From assembly GCF_025398255.1 (NCBI RefSeq), contig NZ_JAODNW010000017.1, positions 62,001 to 126,000 of the forward strand: a stretch of DNA of 64,000 bases. Reading direction: 5' to 3'. The DNA is from Chelativorans intermedius. Lineage in GTDB: Bacteria > Pseudomonadota > Alphaproteobacteria > Rhizobiales > Rhizobiaceae. The notes under the pieces are model-generated. The model was not told where the DNA came from. It was given only the letters and a program-made list of their open reading frames with translations, and searched no databases. The number at the start of each line of letters is the position of its first letter. Position 1 is the first letter of the stretch. Positions 27,023 to 35,989 of the stretch are shown piece by piece. Both the position numbers and the translations under genes were made by a program.

Positions 27023-27847
27023 ATGAGCCTGCCGGCCCGTGACATCGCGGCCATGCCGCACGCGGCATCCCCGTCCCGCCCTGCGCGCGCGTGGGAGGCG
27101 GTGCTTCTGCCGCGCCTTGCCGTGCTGCTGGTTCTTGCCGCTGCCGTCCTCTTCGGCATGGGCCTGCGCGAACTGGTCGATCGGCGTGGCGGTGTTGCGG
27201 GCGGCGTCGAGCCGCTTCTGCATCGCCTCTGGCCGGTCTCCGCGCCGGGCCATGCGGAGCCCCTGGCCGACAGGCAACGCCTGCACGCACCGATGTCCTT
27301 CGCGCTTGTGGCAGACGGCACGCTCAGGGCCACGGGCAGCATCGCGCCGGGCACGGCGGCCCTGTTCGAGGCCGCGCTCGACGCCCATGGCGGGGCGATC
27401 GGCCAGGTGAGCCTGCACTCCCCCGGCGGCACGCTGGACGATGCGCTGGCCATGGCGCGCGTGCTGCGCCGTCGCGGCATTGCCACGCTGGTGGAGGACG
27501 GGGCCGTCTGCGCCTCCTCCTGCCCGCTGGTGATGGCCGGCGGCGTGGAGCGCAGCGCCGGCGCGCAGGCGACCATCGGGCTTCACCAGTTCTATCTGGC
27601 GGGAAGAACGCCTGACGATCCGGCGCAGGCCATGATCGACGCGCAGATGACGACGGCGCGCGTCGCCCGCCATCTCGACAGGATGGGGGTGGACCCGGCC
27701 CTGTGGCTGCACGCGCTCGATACGCCTCCGCACATGCTCTACTATCTGAACCGCGAGGAGATGCGCCGCTACCGCCTCGTCACCACACCGTGGCCCTATC
27801 GCTCCAGCCGGGCGGCGACGGCGCTCATGCGCGAGAGCATGTCCTGA
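27023..27847 (+). CDS. ClpP/crotonase-like membrane-anchored periplasmic protein
   Basis: 274 residues. One hydrophobic helix (residues ~28-46, LPRLAVLLVLAAAVLFGMGL) anchors or exports it. The remainder resembles the predicted periplasmic ClpP-fold proteins (COG3904): VSLHSPGGTLDDALAMARVLRRRGIATLVE, a candidate nucleophile Ser in GAVCASSCPLVMAGG, and TIGLHQFY with a candidate catalytic His. Whether it is an active protease is unknown. It starts 6 bp after the small exported protein, and its last 52 bp overlap tail-to-tail with the cyclic-nucleotide-binding gene. ATG 27023 lacks a clear ribosome site, suggesting translational coupling. Confidence 0.75.
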   Translation: MSLPARDIAAMPHAASPSRPARAWEAVLLPRLAVLLVLAAAVLFGMGLRELVDRRGGVAGGVEPLLHRLWPVSAPGHAEPLADRQRLHAPMSFALVADGTLRATGSIAPGTAALFEAALDAHGGAIGQVSLHSPGGTLDDALAMARVLRRRGIATLVEDGAVCASSCPLVMAGGVERSAGAQATIGLHQFYLAGRTPDDPAQAMIDAQMTTARVARHLDRMGVDPALWLHALDTPPHMLYYLNREEMRRYRLVTTPWPYRSSRAATALMRESMS

Positions 27848-28251
27848 AGCCCGGCGGCGATGCGCCGGTGCAGCCTGACCGCGGTCTCCGGAAATTCCTC
27901 CAGGATGCGGCGGAACATGGACCGGTTGAGGCGAATCACCTTCACATCCGTCTGGGCCACGGCGCTGGTCAGGCGCACGCTCTCGGCGATCAGCGCCAGC
28001 TCGCCCAATATGGCACCGGGGCCGTGGACGGAGATGATCTCCCGCTCCTCTCCCCGCTGATGGTAAAGGGCAACCTCGCCTGCCGCCACCACGAAGGCGC
28101 AATCGGCCGGCGCACCCTCGGCATAGAGCTTGTGGCCGGCGCCGAGCGTGATGGTCTCGGCGCCGAAAGCCATGAGGCGTAGCTGCTCGCGCGTGAAGCC
28201 CTTGAAGAGTCCCACGCCGGACAGAACGCGGATGTCATCGTCCAGCGCCAT
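27796..28251 (-). CDS. Cyclic-nucleotide-binding domain protein
   Basis: 151 residues occupied by one CNB domain: LFKGFTREQLRLMAFGAETITLGAGHKLYAEGAPAD, VAAGEVALY, then the phosphate-binding cassette GAILGELALIAESVRLTSAVA (Glu and Arg ligands present). No helix-turn-helix, kinase or channel follows, so it is a single-domain receptor like the protein kinase A regulatory-subunit-like protein linked with OtpR/CenR in Brucella. It lies 56 bp after the response regulator in the same direction, supporting a functional pair. The 3' end overlaps the convergent ClpP-like gene. Confidence 0.87.
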   Translation of the reverse strand: MALDDDIRVLSGVGLFKGFTREQLRLMAFGAETITLGAGHKLYAEGAPADCAFVVAAGEVALYHQRGEEREIISVHGPGAILGELALIAESVRLTSAVAQTDVKVIRLNRSMFRRILEEFPETAVRLHRRIAAGLQDMLSRMSAVAARLER

Positions 28252-28307
28252 GCGGTCGTCCCCGCTCGCTTCTGCTTGTGCCCGGTGCCCGCCTGCACCG
28301 AATCATC

Positions 28308-28991
28308 TCAGGGAACGAGCTTGTATCCGCCGCTTTCTGTCACAAGAATTTCGGCTTTGGAAGGATCGCGCTCGATCTTTTGGCGTAGCCGATAGACGTG
28401 GGTTTCCAGCGTATGGGTGGTTACACCGGAGTTGTAGCCCCAGACTTCTTCGAGAAGCACGTCGCGCGTCACCACCTTCTGCTCGGCGCGGTAGAGATAC
28501 TTGATGATGGCCGCCTCCTTCTCGGTCAGCCGGATCTTGCCGCCGCGCTCGTCGATCAGCAGCTTCTGGCCGGGCTTGAAGGTGTAGGGGCCGACGGTGA
28601 ACTTGGCATCCTCGCTCTGCTCGTGCTGGCGAAGCTGCGCGCGGATGCGCGCCAGGAGCACGGCGAAGCGGAACGGCTTGGTCACGTAGTCGTTGGCGCC
28701 GGCTTCCAGGCCCAGAATCGTGTCGGAATCGGTGTCCTGCGCCGTCAGCATGATGATCGGCGCGCGATAGCCGCCCTTGCGCAGCAGCTTGACGGCCTCG
28801 CGCCCGTCCATGTCCGGCAGGCCGACATCCATGATGGTCAGGTCCACCATGGCATTGCGCGCGGCGTGAATGCCCTTGGTCGCCGTCGCTTCCTCGAGGA
28901 TGTCGAACTCCTCGTAGAGGGAAAGCTGCTCGACGAGGGTGGCCCGCAGGTCGTCGTCGTCGTCAACGATCAGGATGGTTCGTGGCGTCAT
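28308..28991 (-). CDS. cenR: OmpR-family response regulator of the CenR/OtpR type
   Basis: 227 residues. Receiver domain with acidic pocket DDDDD (10-14), phospho-acceptor Asp55 in LTIMDVGLPDMDG and Lys in DYVTKPF; C-terminal winged helix (LTEKEAAIIKYLYRAEQKVVTRDVLLEEVWGYN...). The sequence and its link with a cyclic-nucleotide-binding gene match CenR/OtpR, a regulator of the cell envelope that is essential in Caulobacter and controls stress resistance in Brucella. No histidine kinase lies nearby, as in those genomes. The assignment rests on recollection of the family; another OmpR-type paralogue is the main alternative. Confidence 0.85.
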   Translation of the reverse strand: MTPRTILIVDDDDDLRATLVEQLSLYEEFDILEEATATKGIHAARNAMVDLTIMDVGLPDMDGREAVKLLRKGGYRAPIIMLTAQDTDSDTILGLEAGANDYVTKPFRFAVLLARIRAQLRQHEQSEDAKFTVGPYTFKPGQKLLIDERGGKIRLTEKEAAIIKYLYRAEQKVVTRDVLLEEVWGYNSGVTTHTLETHVYRLRQKIERDPSKAEILVTESGGYKLVP

Positions 28992-29077
28992 ATGTCAATC
29001 CGTTGATTTGCAAGCCGGTGCCGTTGACCCCGCCGCCATTTTCATCGAACCTCCCCTTTACGCTCCACGGCGCCGGT

Positions 29078-29680
29078 ATGAAAGACGGTCACGGCTTTTT
29101 GTTCGCAACGTCAACTATAGCCCAGAAATGTGGCCGCGACAGCGCATCCCCGGCGGGATGCCTCATCACGGTGCGCGCGCGCCCCGGAAAGCCCGACCAG
29201 GGCCTCCTCTCCGTGGAGGGGCGGGTCTTCGCCTGCGCCTTGGGGCGCGGGGGAATCGGTGCGATGAAGCGGGAGGGCGACGGCGCGACGCCGCTTGCCG
29301 CCATGCGGCCGATGGGCGTGTTCTACAGGCGCGAGCGCCGGCACGCCGCCCTTGCGCACACGCCGCTGGCGACCCGTGCCATACGCGCCGACATGGGCTG
29401 GTGCGACGCCCCGGCGGATGCGAACTACAACCGCCCGGTCCGCCTGCCCTTTCGGGCCTCGCATGAAAGGATGCTGCGCGATGACACGCTCTACGACGTG
29501 TGCGTGGTGCTGGACTGGAACGTGCGCCCGCGCCGGCGCGGGCGGGGCAGCGCCATCTTCCTGCATCTCGCGCGGCCCGGCATGGCGCCCACCGAGGGCT
29601 GCATCGCCGTTTCCCTGCGCACCATGGCCCGACTTTTGCCGCTTCTTTCCCGGCATACCCGAATCGTGGTGAGACGCTGA
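29078..29680 (+). CDS. L,D-transpeptidase (YkuD) family protein
   Basis: 200 residues from ATG 29078. The catalytic block near the C-terminus reads FLHLARPGMAPTEGCIAVS, with His and Cys as in YkuD L,D-transpeptidases that make 3-3 peptidoglycan cross-links or attach proteins. Earlier blocks RARPGKPDQGLLSVEGRVFACALGRGGI and REGDGATPLAAM match the short rhizobial YkuD proteins. The true start is uncertain: related proteins begin near VRARPG, which would fit GTG 29171, and a GTG at 28982 overlaps the response regulator. No signal peptide is apparent. It is divergent to cenR, a placement that fits envelope control. Confidence 0.82.
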   Translation: MKDGHGFLFATSTIAQKCGRDSASPAGCLITVRARPGKPDQGLLSVEGRVFACALGRGGIGAMKREGDGATPLAAMRPMGVFYRRERRHAALAHTPLATRAIRADMGWCDAPADANYNRPVRLPFRASHERMLRDDTLYDVCVVLDWNVRPRRRGRGSAIFLHLARPGMAPTEGCIAVSLRTMARLLPLLSRHTRIVVRR

Positions 29681-29801
29681 CGGTGCCTGCGGCATCCTGC
29701 TGCAACGATAAGAGGAATCTTTACCACATGTCGCAATCATGGGATTGTCCGGCGGGCGGGCAGGGTAAACAGCAGCAGAGCACAGGGACAGGGAGACCCG
29801 C

Positions 29802-32800
29802 ATGACGGCGAAGGCAAAGCGCGCAAAAACCCCCAAAACCCGCCCGGCCGAAGCGAAGGCGCTCGACACGGCACGCCTGCGCGAACTGTTGATTTCCCGC
29901 GCGCCGGCGGAGGACCTGGAAAGCTACGACCGCGCCGCGATCGACCGCGCCGTGGAGCTGGTGGCGGCGGCGCTGAAGAAGCACAAGCCCGGCAAGAGCG
30001 TCGTGGAGGTGGAGGCGGCGTCGGGGATCGAGCGGGCCGGACGCATCCTCACCGCCGTCACCCTCGTCAACGACAACATGCCCTTCCTGTTCGATTCCGT
30101 GCTCGGCGAAATCACCGAATCGGTCGGTGAGCCGACGCTCATCATGCATCCGGTGCTGCTTGCCCGCCACGGCAGGAACGGCATCAGCGAGGTGCTGGGC
30201 GATGCCGCCACCAAGGCGGTGCGCGATGCCGTGCAGGTCAGCCTCATCCATGTCCACCTGCCGCGGCTTTCCAGCGAAAGGTGCGAGGAGCTGAGGGCGC
30301 GGCTTGCCCATATTCTGGGCCAGGTGCGCGCCGCCGTCAGCGACTGGAAGCCGATGCTGGCCCGTCTCGACCAGGAGATCACGCAACTGCGCTATGCGCC
30401 GGTGCCGCTCGACGCGGAGGCGGTGGCCGAGGCCATCGCCTTTCTGGAATGGCTGCGCGACGACAATTTCACCTTCCTCGGCATGCGCGAGTTCCGCTAC
30501 ACGGGCGGCGAGAAGAACGGCATGCTCGAACGCGCTCACAAGAAGGGCCTCGGCATCCTGGCGGACCCCAACGTGCTGGTCCTGCGGCGCGGCAGCGAGC
30601 CCGTCTCCACCACGCCGGAAATCCGCGCCTTCCTGCATGGGCCGGAGCCGCTGATCGTTACCAAGGCCAATGCCAAATCGGTGGTGCACCGCCGCGCCTA
30701 TCTCGACTATATCGGTGTCAAGACCTTCAGTGACGAGGGCAAGCTCACCGGCGAGCTGCGCATCGTCGGCCTGTTCACCTCCACCGCCTACACGCGCTCG
30801 GTGATGAAGATCCCCTATCTGCGCTCCAAGGCGCAGGCGGTCATCGCGCGCTCCGGCTTCGCGCCCACCGACCACTCGGGCAAGGCGCTCATCAACGTGC
30901 TGGAGTCCTATCCCCGCGACGAGCTCTTCCAAATCAGCGTGCCGACGCTGCGCAAGCATGCCGAGGCCATACTGGCACTTGCCGACCGGCCCCGCGTGCG
31001 GGTGCTCTACCGCATCGACCAGTTCGACCGTTTCGTCTCCGTCATCGTCTTCGTGCCGCGCGATCATTACGATTCGCGCGTGCGTGTGGAGATCGGGGAG
31101 TATCTGAAGACTGTCTTCGACGGGCGGCTGTCGGCCTACTATCCGGCCTTTCCCGAGGGCGCCCTGGCGCGCGTGCACTTCATCATCGGCCGGTCGGGCG
31201 GCAGGACGCCGCGCGTCGAGACGGAGGTTCTGGAGGCGGCGGTTCGCGACATCGTGCGCACCTGGGAGGACGCGCTGCGCGAGGCGGTGGAAGATACGGG
31301 AGCGGCCGACACCATCGCTGCCCTTGCCCAGGGCTTTCCCGAAAGCTACCGCAACAGCTTCGAGCCGGCGACGGCGCTCGTCGATGCCGAGCGCATTGCC
31401 GCGCTTTCCGCCGCGCAGCCCATAGCGATCGACTTTCACCGCCACGAAGACCAGAAGCCCGACCAGGCGGCGCTGAAGATCTATCACCATGGTACGCCCG
31501 TGGCGCTCAGCCGTCGCGTGCCGCTTCTCGAGAACATGGGCTTCCGCGTCATCAGCGAGCGTACCTTCGAGCTTGGCGGGCCGGACGGGGCGCCGGTCTT
31601 CCTGCACGACATGGAGCTGGAAAACACCTTCGAGGGGCCGATCGACCTGTCCGACGACGGGGCGCTGTTCCAGGAGATGTTCCTCGCCATCTGGCGCGGC
31701 GAATATGACAATGACAGCTTCAACGCGCTGGCCCAGACGGCGCGGCTCAGAGTATCGGAAATCGCCGTGCTGCGCGCCTACAGCCGCTTCCTGCACCAGG
31801 CGAAGATCCCGCAAAGCCAGGGCTTCATCGCCGCCACGCTGAACCGCTATCCGCAGATCGCGCGGATGCTTTTCGAGCTGTTCGTGGTCCGGTTCGACCC
31901 GCATCGGCGCGCGGCTGCCGGGCGAGAAGGAGAGATCGAGGCGGCAATCGGCAGCGCGCTCGACGACGTGCCGAGCCTCGACGACGACACCATCATCCGC
32001 CGCTTCCTCAACCTCATCAAGTCCACCCTGCGCACCAATTTCTTCGCCATGGGCGAGGGGTCGGGTGGGCGCTCGCTGGCCTTCAAATTCGATTCGCGAG
32101 CCGTCGAGGGGCTGCCGCAGCCGCGCCCCTGGCGCGAAATGTTCGTCTACGGGCCGGAGGTGGAAGGCGTGCACCTGCGCTTCGGTCCGGTGGCGCGCGG
32201 GGGCCTGCGCTGGTCCGACCGGGCGCAGGACTACCGCACGGAGGTCCTGGGCCTGGTGAAGGCCCAGCAGGTGAAGAACGGCGTCATCGTGCCGGTGGGC
32301 GCGAAGGGCGGCTTCTATCCGCGCCAGCTGCCGGCGGGCGGCGACCGCCAGGAGGTGTTCGAGGCGGGGCGGCGGGCCTATATCAACTTCATTTCCACCA
32401 TGCTCTCCATCACCGACAATCTGGAGGGCGACAAGGTGGTCACGCCGGAAGGCGTGGTGCGCCACGATGGCGACGACCCCTATTTCGTGGTCGCCGCCGA
32501 CAAGGGCACGGCCACCTTCTCCGACACCGCCAACGAAATCAGCCAGAAGCACGGCTTCTGGCTCGACGATGCCTTCGCCTCCGGCGGCTCGGCCGGCTAC
32601 GACCACAAGAAAATGGGAATCACCGCACGCGGCGCCTGGGAGGCGGTGAAGCGGCACTTCCGCGAGATGAACCGCGACATCCAGACAGAGCCCTTCACCG
32701 TGGTGGGCGTGGGCGACATGTCGGGCGACGTGTTCGGCAACGGCATGCTCCTGTCGCGCGCCACGCGGCTCATCGCGGCCTTCGACCATCGCGATATCTT

Positions 32801-34580
32801 CATCGACCCCGATCCCGACCCGCAGGTCGCCTATGCCGAGCGCAAGCGGCTGTTCGAGATGGGCCGGTCGAGCTGGCAGGACTACGACAGGTCGAAGCTT
32901 TCCAAGGGCGGCATCGTCGTCTCGCGCAGCCGCAAGCAGATCGAGCTTTCGCGCGAGGCGGCGGATGCCATCGGCCTGGACAGGACCACCGGCTCGCCCA
33001 CCGAGATCATGCGCGCCATCCTGAAGGCGCCGGTGGATCTTCTGTGGTTCGGCGGCATCGGCACCTATGTGCGCGCTTGCGACGAATCGAACGCCGATGT
33101 GGGAGACCGGGGCAACGATGCCATCCGGGTCGCGGCGCGCGAGGTGCGCGCCAGGGTGATCGGCGAGGGCGCCAATCTGGGTGTTACCCAGCGCGGGCGC
33201 ATCGAGTTCAACCTGGCGGGCGGACGCTGCAACTCCGACGCCATCGACAATTCCGGCGGCGTCAACTCCTCCGATCTCGAGGTCAACATCAAGATCGCGC
33301 TGGCCAGCGCCATGCGCTCCGGCACGCTGGCGCGCCCGGCGCGCGACAAGCTGCTCGCGGCGATGACCGAGGAAGTGGCCGCGCTGGTGCTGGAGAACAA
33401 CTATCGCCAGACGCTCGCCATCTCGCTGGTCGAACGGCGCGGCCTGGCCGAGCTGCCCCACCAGGCGCGCATGATGACGCTCTTCGAAAACCAGGGCCAT
33501 CTCGACCGGGCGGTCGAGTTCCTGCCCGGCCCGCAGGCCCTTGCCGAGCGCGAAAGCCGCGGCGAGCCGCTGACGCGGGCGGAGATCGGCGTGCTGCTGG
33601 CCTATGCCAAGATCGTGCTGTTCGACGAGCTGGTGGCCAGTCCGCTGCCTGACGAGAAGCATTTCGAGGCGGATCTGTTCGCCTATTTCCCCGAGCGGAT
33701 GCGACAGAAATACGCGGCCGAGATCCGCGGCCACCGGCTGCGCCGGGAGATCATCGCCACCGAACTCGCCAACGACGTGATCGACTGGGGCGGACCGACC
33801 TTCATCACCCGCCTTCAGGACATGACGGGCCGCCCGCCGCACGAGATCGTCGGCGCCTATGCGGTGGTGCGCGACGGTTTCGACCTGCGCACGCTGCAGA
33901 AGGCCATCGACGGTCTCGACAACCGGATCGACGGCAACGTCCAGCTCGCGCTCTACCAGCGTCTCTGCCGGCTGATCGTCTCGGCCACCGCATGGCAGCT
34001 CAAGAACGGCGGAAGCGAGGCGGAGGTGGGCAGCCGCATCGAACGGCTGCGCGCCGCGCGCGGGACACTGGAGCCGAAGCTGGGCTCCCTGATGCCCGAC
34101 TTCCTGCGGGAGCGGACGGGCGCGGAGGAAGAACGCCTGACCGCCGAGGGCGCGCCGGAGTCGCTGGCCCGCCGCCTTGCGCTCCTCGACATCTCCGCCA
34201 TGGTGCCGGACATCGCGCTTGCCGCCGACAAGGCGGAGGCCGATCTCGTGAAGGCGGCCAGCGCCTTCTTCACCGTCACCGAGACCTTCCGAATCGGGCG
34301 CATCGAAACCGCCGCACAGTCGATCACCCCGGCAGACTATTATGACGGGCTGGCGCTGGCCCGCGCCCTCGACACGATCGACGCGGCGCGCCGCAGCATC
34401 ACCATTACGGCCCTGCGCAGCCACCGCGATGCCGAAGACCCGGCCGCACAATGGCGGGAAGCCGGCGGCGAACGGGTGGGCCGCGTGCGCGAGCGGCTGC
34501 AGACGCTGACGGATGCCGGCGATGTCACCGTCTCGCGGCTGACCGTCGCTGCCGGCCTTCTGGCCGATCTGAGCGCCTGA
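29802..34580 (+). CDS. gdhB: NAD-specific glutamate dehydrogenase (large, GDH2/L180 class)
   Basis: 1,592 residues. This class has a long N-terminal regulatory part with ACT-like repeats (e.g. TLVNDNMPFLFDSVLGEI and RIVGLFTSTAYTRSV) and a catalytic core with RFGPVARGGLRWSDR, QQVKNGVIVPVGAKGGF (catalytic Lys) and VVGVGDMSGDVFGNGML (NAD site). It oxidatively deaminates glutamate to 2-oxoglutarate and ammonia, a catabolic route to the TCA cycle. ATG 29802 has GGGAGA upstream. The very long open frame on the opposite strand is a GC-bias artefact. The downstream transporter gene starts 8 bp after the stop. Confidence 0.96.
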   Translation: MTAKAKRAKTPKTRPAEAKALDTARLRELLISRAPAEDLESYDRAAIDRAVELVAAALKKHKPGKSVVEVEAASGIERAGRILTAVTLVNDNMPFLFDSVLGEITESVGEPTLIMHPVLLARHGRNGISEVLGDAATKAVRDAVQVSLIHVHLPRLSSERCEELRARLAHILGQVRAAVSDWKPMLARLDQEITQLRYAPVPLDAEAVAEAIAFLEWLRDDNFTFLGMREFRYTGGEKNGMLERAHKKGLGILADPNVLVLRRGSEPVSTTPEIRAFLHGPEPLIVTKANAKSVVHRRAYLDYIGVKTFSDEGKLTGELRIVGLFTSTAYTRSVMKIPYLRSKAQAVIARSGFAPTDHSGKALINVLESYPRDELFQISVPTLRKHAEAILALADRPRVRVLYRIDQFDRFVSVIVFVPRDHYDSRVRVEIGEYLKTVFDGRLSAYYPAFPEGALARVHFIIGRSGGRTPRVETEVLEAAVRDIVRTWEDALREAVEDTGAADTIAALAQGFPESYRNSFEPATALVDAERIAALSAAQPIAIDFHRHEDQKPDQAALKIYHHGTPVALSRRVPLLENMGFRVISERTFELGGPDGAPVFLHDMELENTFEGPIDLSDDGALFQEMFLAIWRGEYDNDSFNALAQTARLRVSEIAVLRAYSRFLHQAKIPQSQGFIAATLNRYPQIARMLFELFVVRFDPHRRAAAGREGEIEAAIGSALDDVPSLDDDTIIRRFLNLIKSTLRTNFFAMGEGSGGRSLAFKFDSRAVEGLPQPRPWREMFVYGPEVEGVHLRFGPVARGGLRWSDRAQDYRTEVLGLVKAQQVKNGVIVPVGAKGGFYPRQLPAGGDRQEVFEAGRRAYINFISTMLSITDNLEGDKVVTPEGVVRHDGDDPYFVVAADKGTATFSDTANEISQKHGFWLDDAFASGGSAGYDHKKMGITARGAWEAVKRHFREMNRDIQTEPFTVVGVGDMSGDVFGNGMLLSRATRLIAAFDHRDIFIDPDPDPQVAYAERKRLFEMGRSSWQDYDRSKLSKGGIVVSRSRKQIELSREAADAIGLDRTTGSPTEIMRAILKAPVDLLWFGGIGTYVRACDESNADVGDRGNDAIRVAAREVRARVIGEGANLGVTQRGRIEFNLAGGRCNSDAIDNSGGVNSSDLEVNIKIALASAMRSGTLARPARDKLLAAMTEEVAALVLENNYRQTLAISLVERRGLAELPHQARMMTLFENQGHLDRAVEFLPGPQALAERESRGEPLTRAEIGVLLAYAKIVLFDELVASPLPDEKHFEADLFAYFPERMRQKYAAEIRGHRLRREIIATELANDVIDWGGPTFITRLQDMTGRPPHEIVGAYAVVRDGFDLRTLQKAIDGLDNRIDGNVQLALYQRLCRLIVSATAWQLKNGGSEAEVGSRIERLRAARGTLEPKLGSLMPDFLRERTGAEEERLTAEGAPESLARRLALLDISAMVPDIALAADKAEADLVKAASAFFTVTETFRIGRIETAAQSITPADYYDGLALARALDTIDAARRSITITALRSHRDAEDPAAQWREAGGERVGRVRERLQTLTDAGDVTVSRLTVAAGLLADLSA

Positions 34581-34588
34581 GGCGGCCT

Positions 34589-35980
34589 GTGGTGACGGGG
34601 GAGGAAAGCACGCAGCGGGCGAGCCGCGCAGGGATCTGGGGCTGGATGCTGTTCGACTGGGCGCAGCAGCCCTTCCACACGCTGGTCATCACCTTCGTCT
34701 TTGCGCCCTATTTCGCCGCCGCCGTGGCGCCCGATGCGGCGCGGGGGCAGGAGCTGTGGGGCCTGGCGACAGGGATCGGCGGCCTGATGATTGCGCTTGC
34801 CTCTCCCGTGCTGGGCGCCATTGCCGACGCCTCGGGGCCGCGCAAGCCTTGGGTTCTGGGCTTCTCAGTGATTGGCGTTCTGGCCTGCGCGGGACTGTGG
34901 TTTGCCACGCCCGGCACGGAAAATCTGCTGCCGGTGCTGGTGCTGGTGGCGCTTGCCGTCTTCGGCATGGAGTTTGCCGCCGTGTTCAACAATGCGATGA
35001 TGCCGGGCCTCGTGCCGCGCGCGCAGCTCGGCCGCCTTTCCGGCTCGGCCTGGGGGCTCGGCTATGTGGGCGGGCTCGTCTCCCTGGTGCTGGTGCTGGG
35101 GTTCATGGCCGCCGTGCCGGAGACCGGGCGCACGCTTCTGGGGATCCAGCCTCTTTTCGGCCTCGATGCGGCGGCCCGCGAGGGCGACCGAATGGCCGGC
35201 CCTTTCACGGCCTTGTGGTATGCGCTGTTCGTGATTCCGATGTTCCTGTTCACACCCGACCGGCCGCGCCGCCGGGTGGTCGGGGCGGTGCGCCAGGGGC
35301 TTTCCCGCCTTGCTGCCACGCTGCGCGGCCTGCCCCGGCAGGTCAGCTATTTCAGCTTTCTGGCCGCCTCCATGTTCTATCGCGACGCGCTCAACGCGCT
35401 CTACGCCTTCGGCGGCATCTACGCCGCCGGCGTTCTCGGCCTGTCCATCGTGCAGATCGGGCTGTTCGGCATTCTGGCCAATGTGACCGGCGCCCTGGGC
35501 GCCTGGCTCGGCGGCCGCATGGACCAGGCGCACGGGCCGAAGGCCGTCGTCACCGTTTCGATCCTCGTCCTGAGCCTGTGCTGCCTCGTGGTGATCTCCA
35601 CCACCAGGAGCGAGGTGATGTTCGTCCCGCTCGGCACGGCCGACTCGTCGCTTCCCGTGCTGGTCTTCTTTGCCGCTGGCGCCTTCATCGGCGCGGCGGG
35701 CGGTGCCATCCAGGCCGCCTCGCGCACGCTGCTTGTCGATCAGGTGCCGCGCGAACAGGTGACGGAGGCGTTCGGCCTCTATGCCCTTTCCGGCAAGGCG
35801 ACCACCTTCATCGGGCCGCTGTCGGTGGCTGCCGCCACGGCCTATTTCTCCGGCAGCGCGCTGGGGCTTTCGGCGGAGAGCGCGCAGCGCCTGGGAGTGA
35901 CGCCGATCCTGGCCCTGTTTCTGTTGGGGCTCGTGCTGCTGCCGCTCGTCAGAAGCGCCCCGAGGGCCGTGGCGGAATAG
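34589..35980 (+). CDS. MFS transporter of the UMF1/Atg22-like group
   Basis: 463 residues with about 12 membrane helices. The start WGWMLFDWAQQPFHTLVITFVFAPYF is the hallmark of UMF1 proteins (Pfam MFS_1-like, TC 2.A.1.24), and SGSAWGLGYVGGLVSLV is the typical second block. Yeast Atg22 exports vacuolar amino acids; bacterial substrates are unknown. The start GTG 34589 (or 34592) has GAGG 6 bases upstream and lies 8 bp after gdhB, suggesting co-transcription; a role in amino-acid transport would fit but is inference. It converges on purH with a 9-bp gap. Confidence 0.88.
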   Translation: MVTGEESTQRASRAGIWGWMLFDWAQQPFHTLVITFVFAPYFAAAVAPDAARGQELWGLATGIGGLMIALASPVLGAIADASGPRKPWVLGFSVIGVLACAGLWFATPGTENLLPVLVLVALAVFGMEFAAVFNNAMMPGLVPRAQLGRLSGSAWGLGYVGGLVSLVLVLGFMAAVPETGRTLLGIQPLFGLDAAAREGDRMAGPFTALWYALFVIPMFLFTPDRPRRRVVGAVRQGLSRLAATLRGLPRQVSYFSFLAASMFYRDALNALYAFGGIYAAGVLGLSIVQIGLFGILANVTGALGAWLGGRMDQAHGPKAVVTVSILVLSLCCLVVISTTRSEVMFVPLGTADSSLPVLVFFAAGAFIGAAGGAIQAASRTLLVDQVPREQVTEAFGLYALSGKATTFIGPLSVAAATAYFSGSALGLSAESAQRLGVTPILALFLLGLVLLPLVRSAPRAVAE

Positions 35981-35989
35981 ATGCCGGCG

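Noticed and set aside
29721-34451. An open frame of 1,576 codons on the minus strand opposite the glutamate dehydrogenase gene.
   Set aside because: It has no recognisable domain and is His/Arg/Gly-rich; it mirrors the codon pattern of the true gene, a frequent artefact in high-GC DNA.
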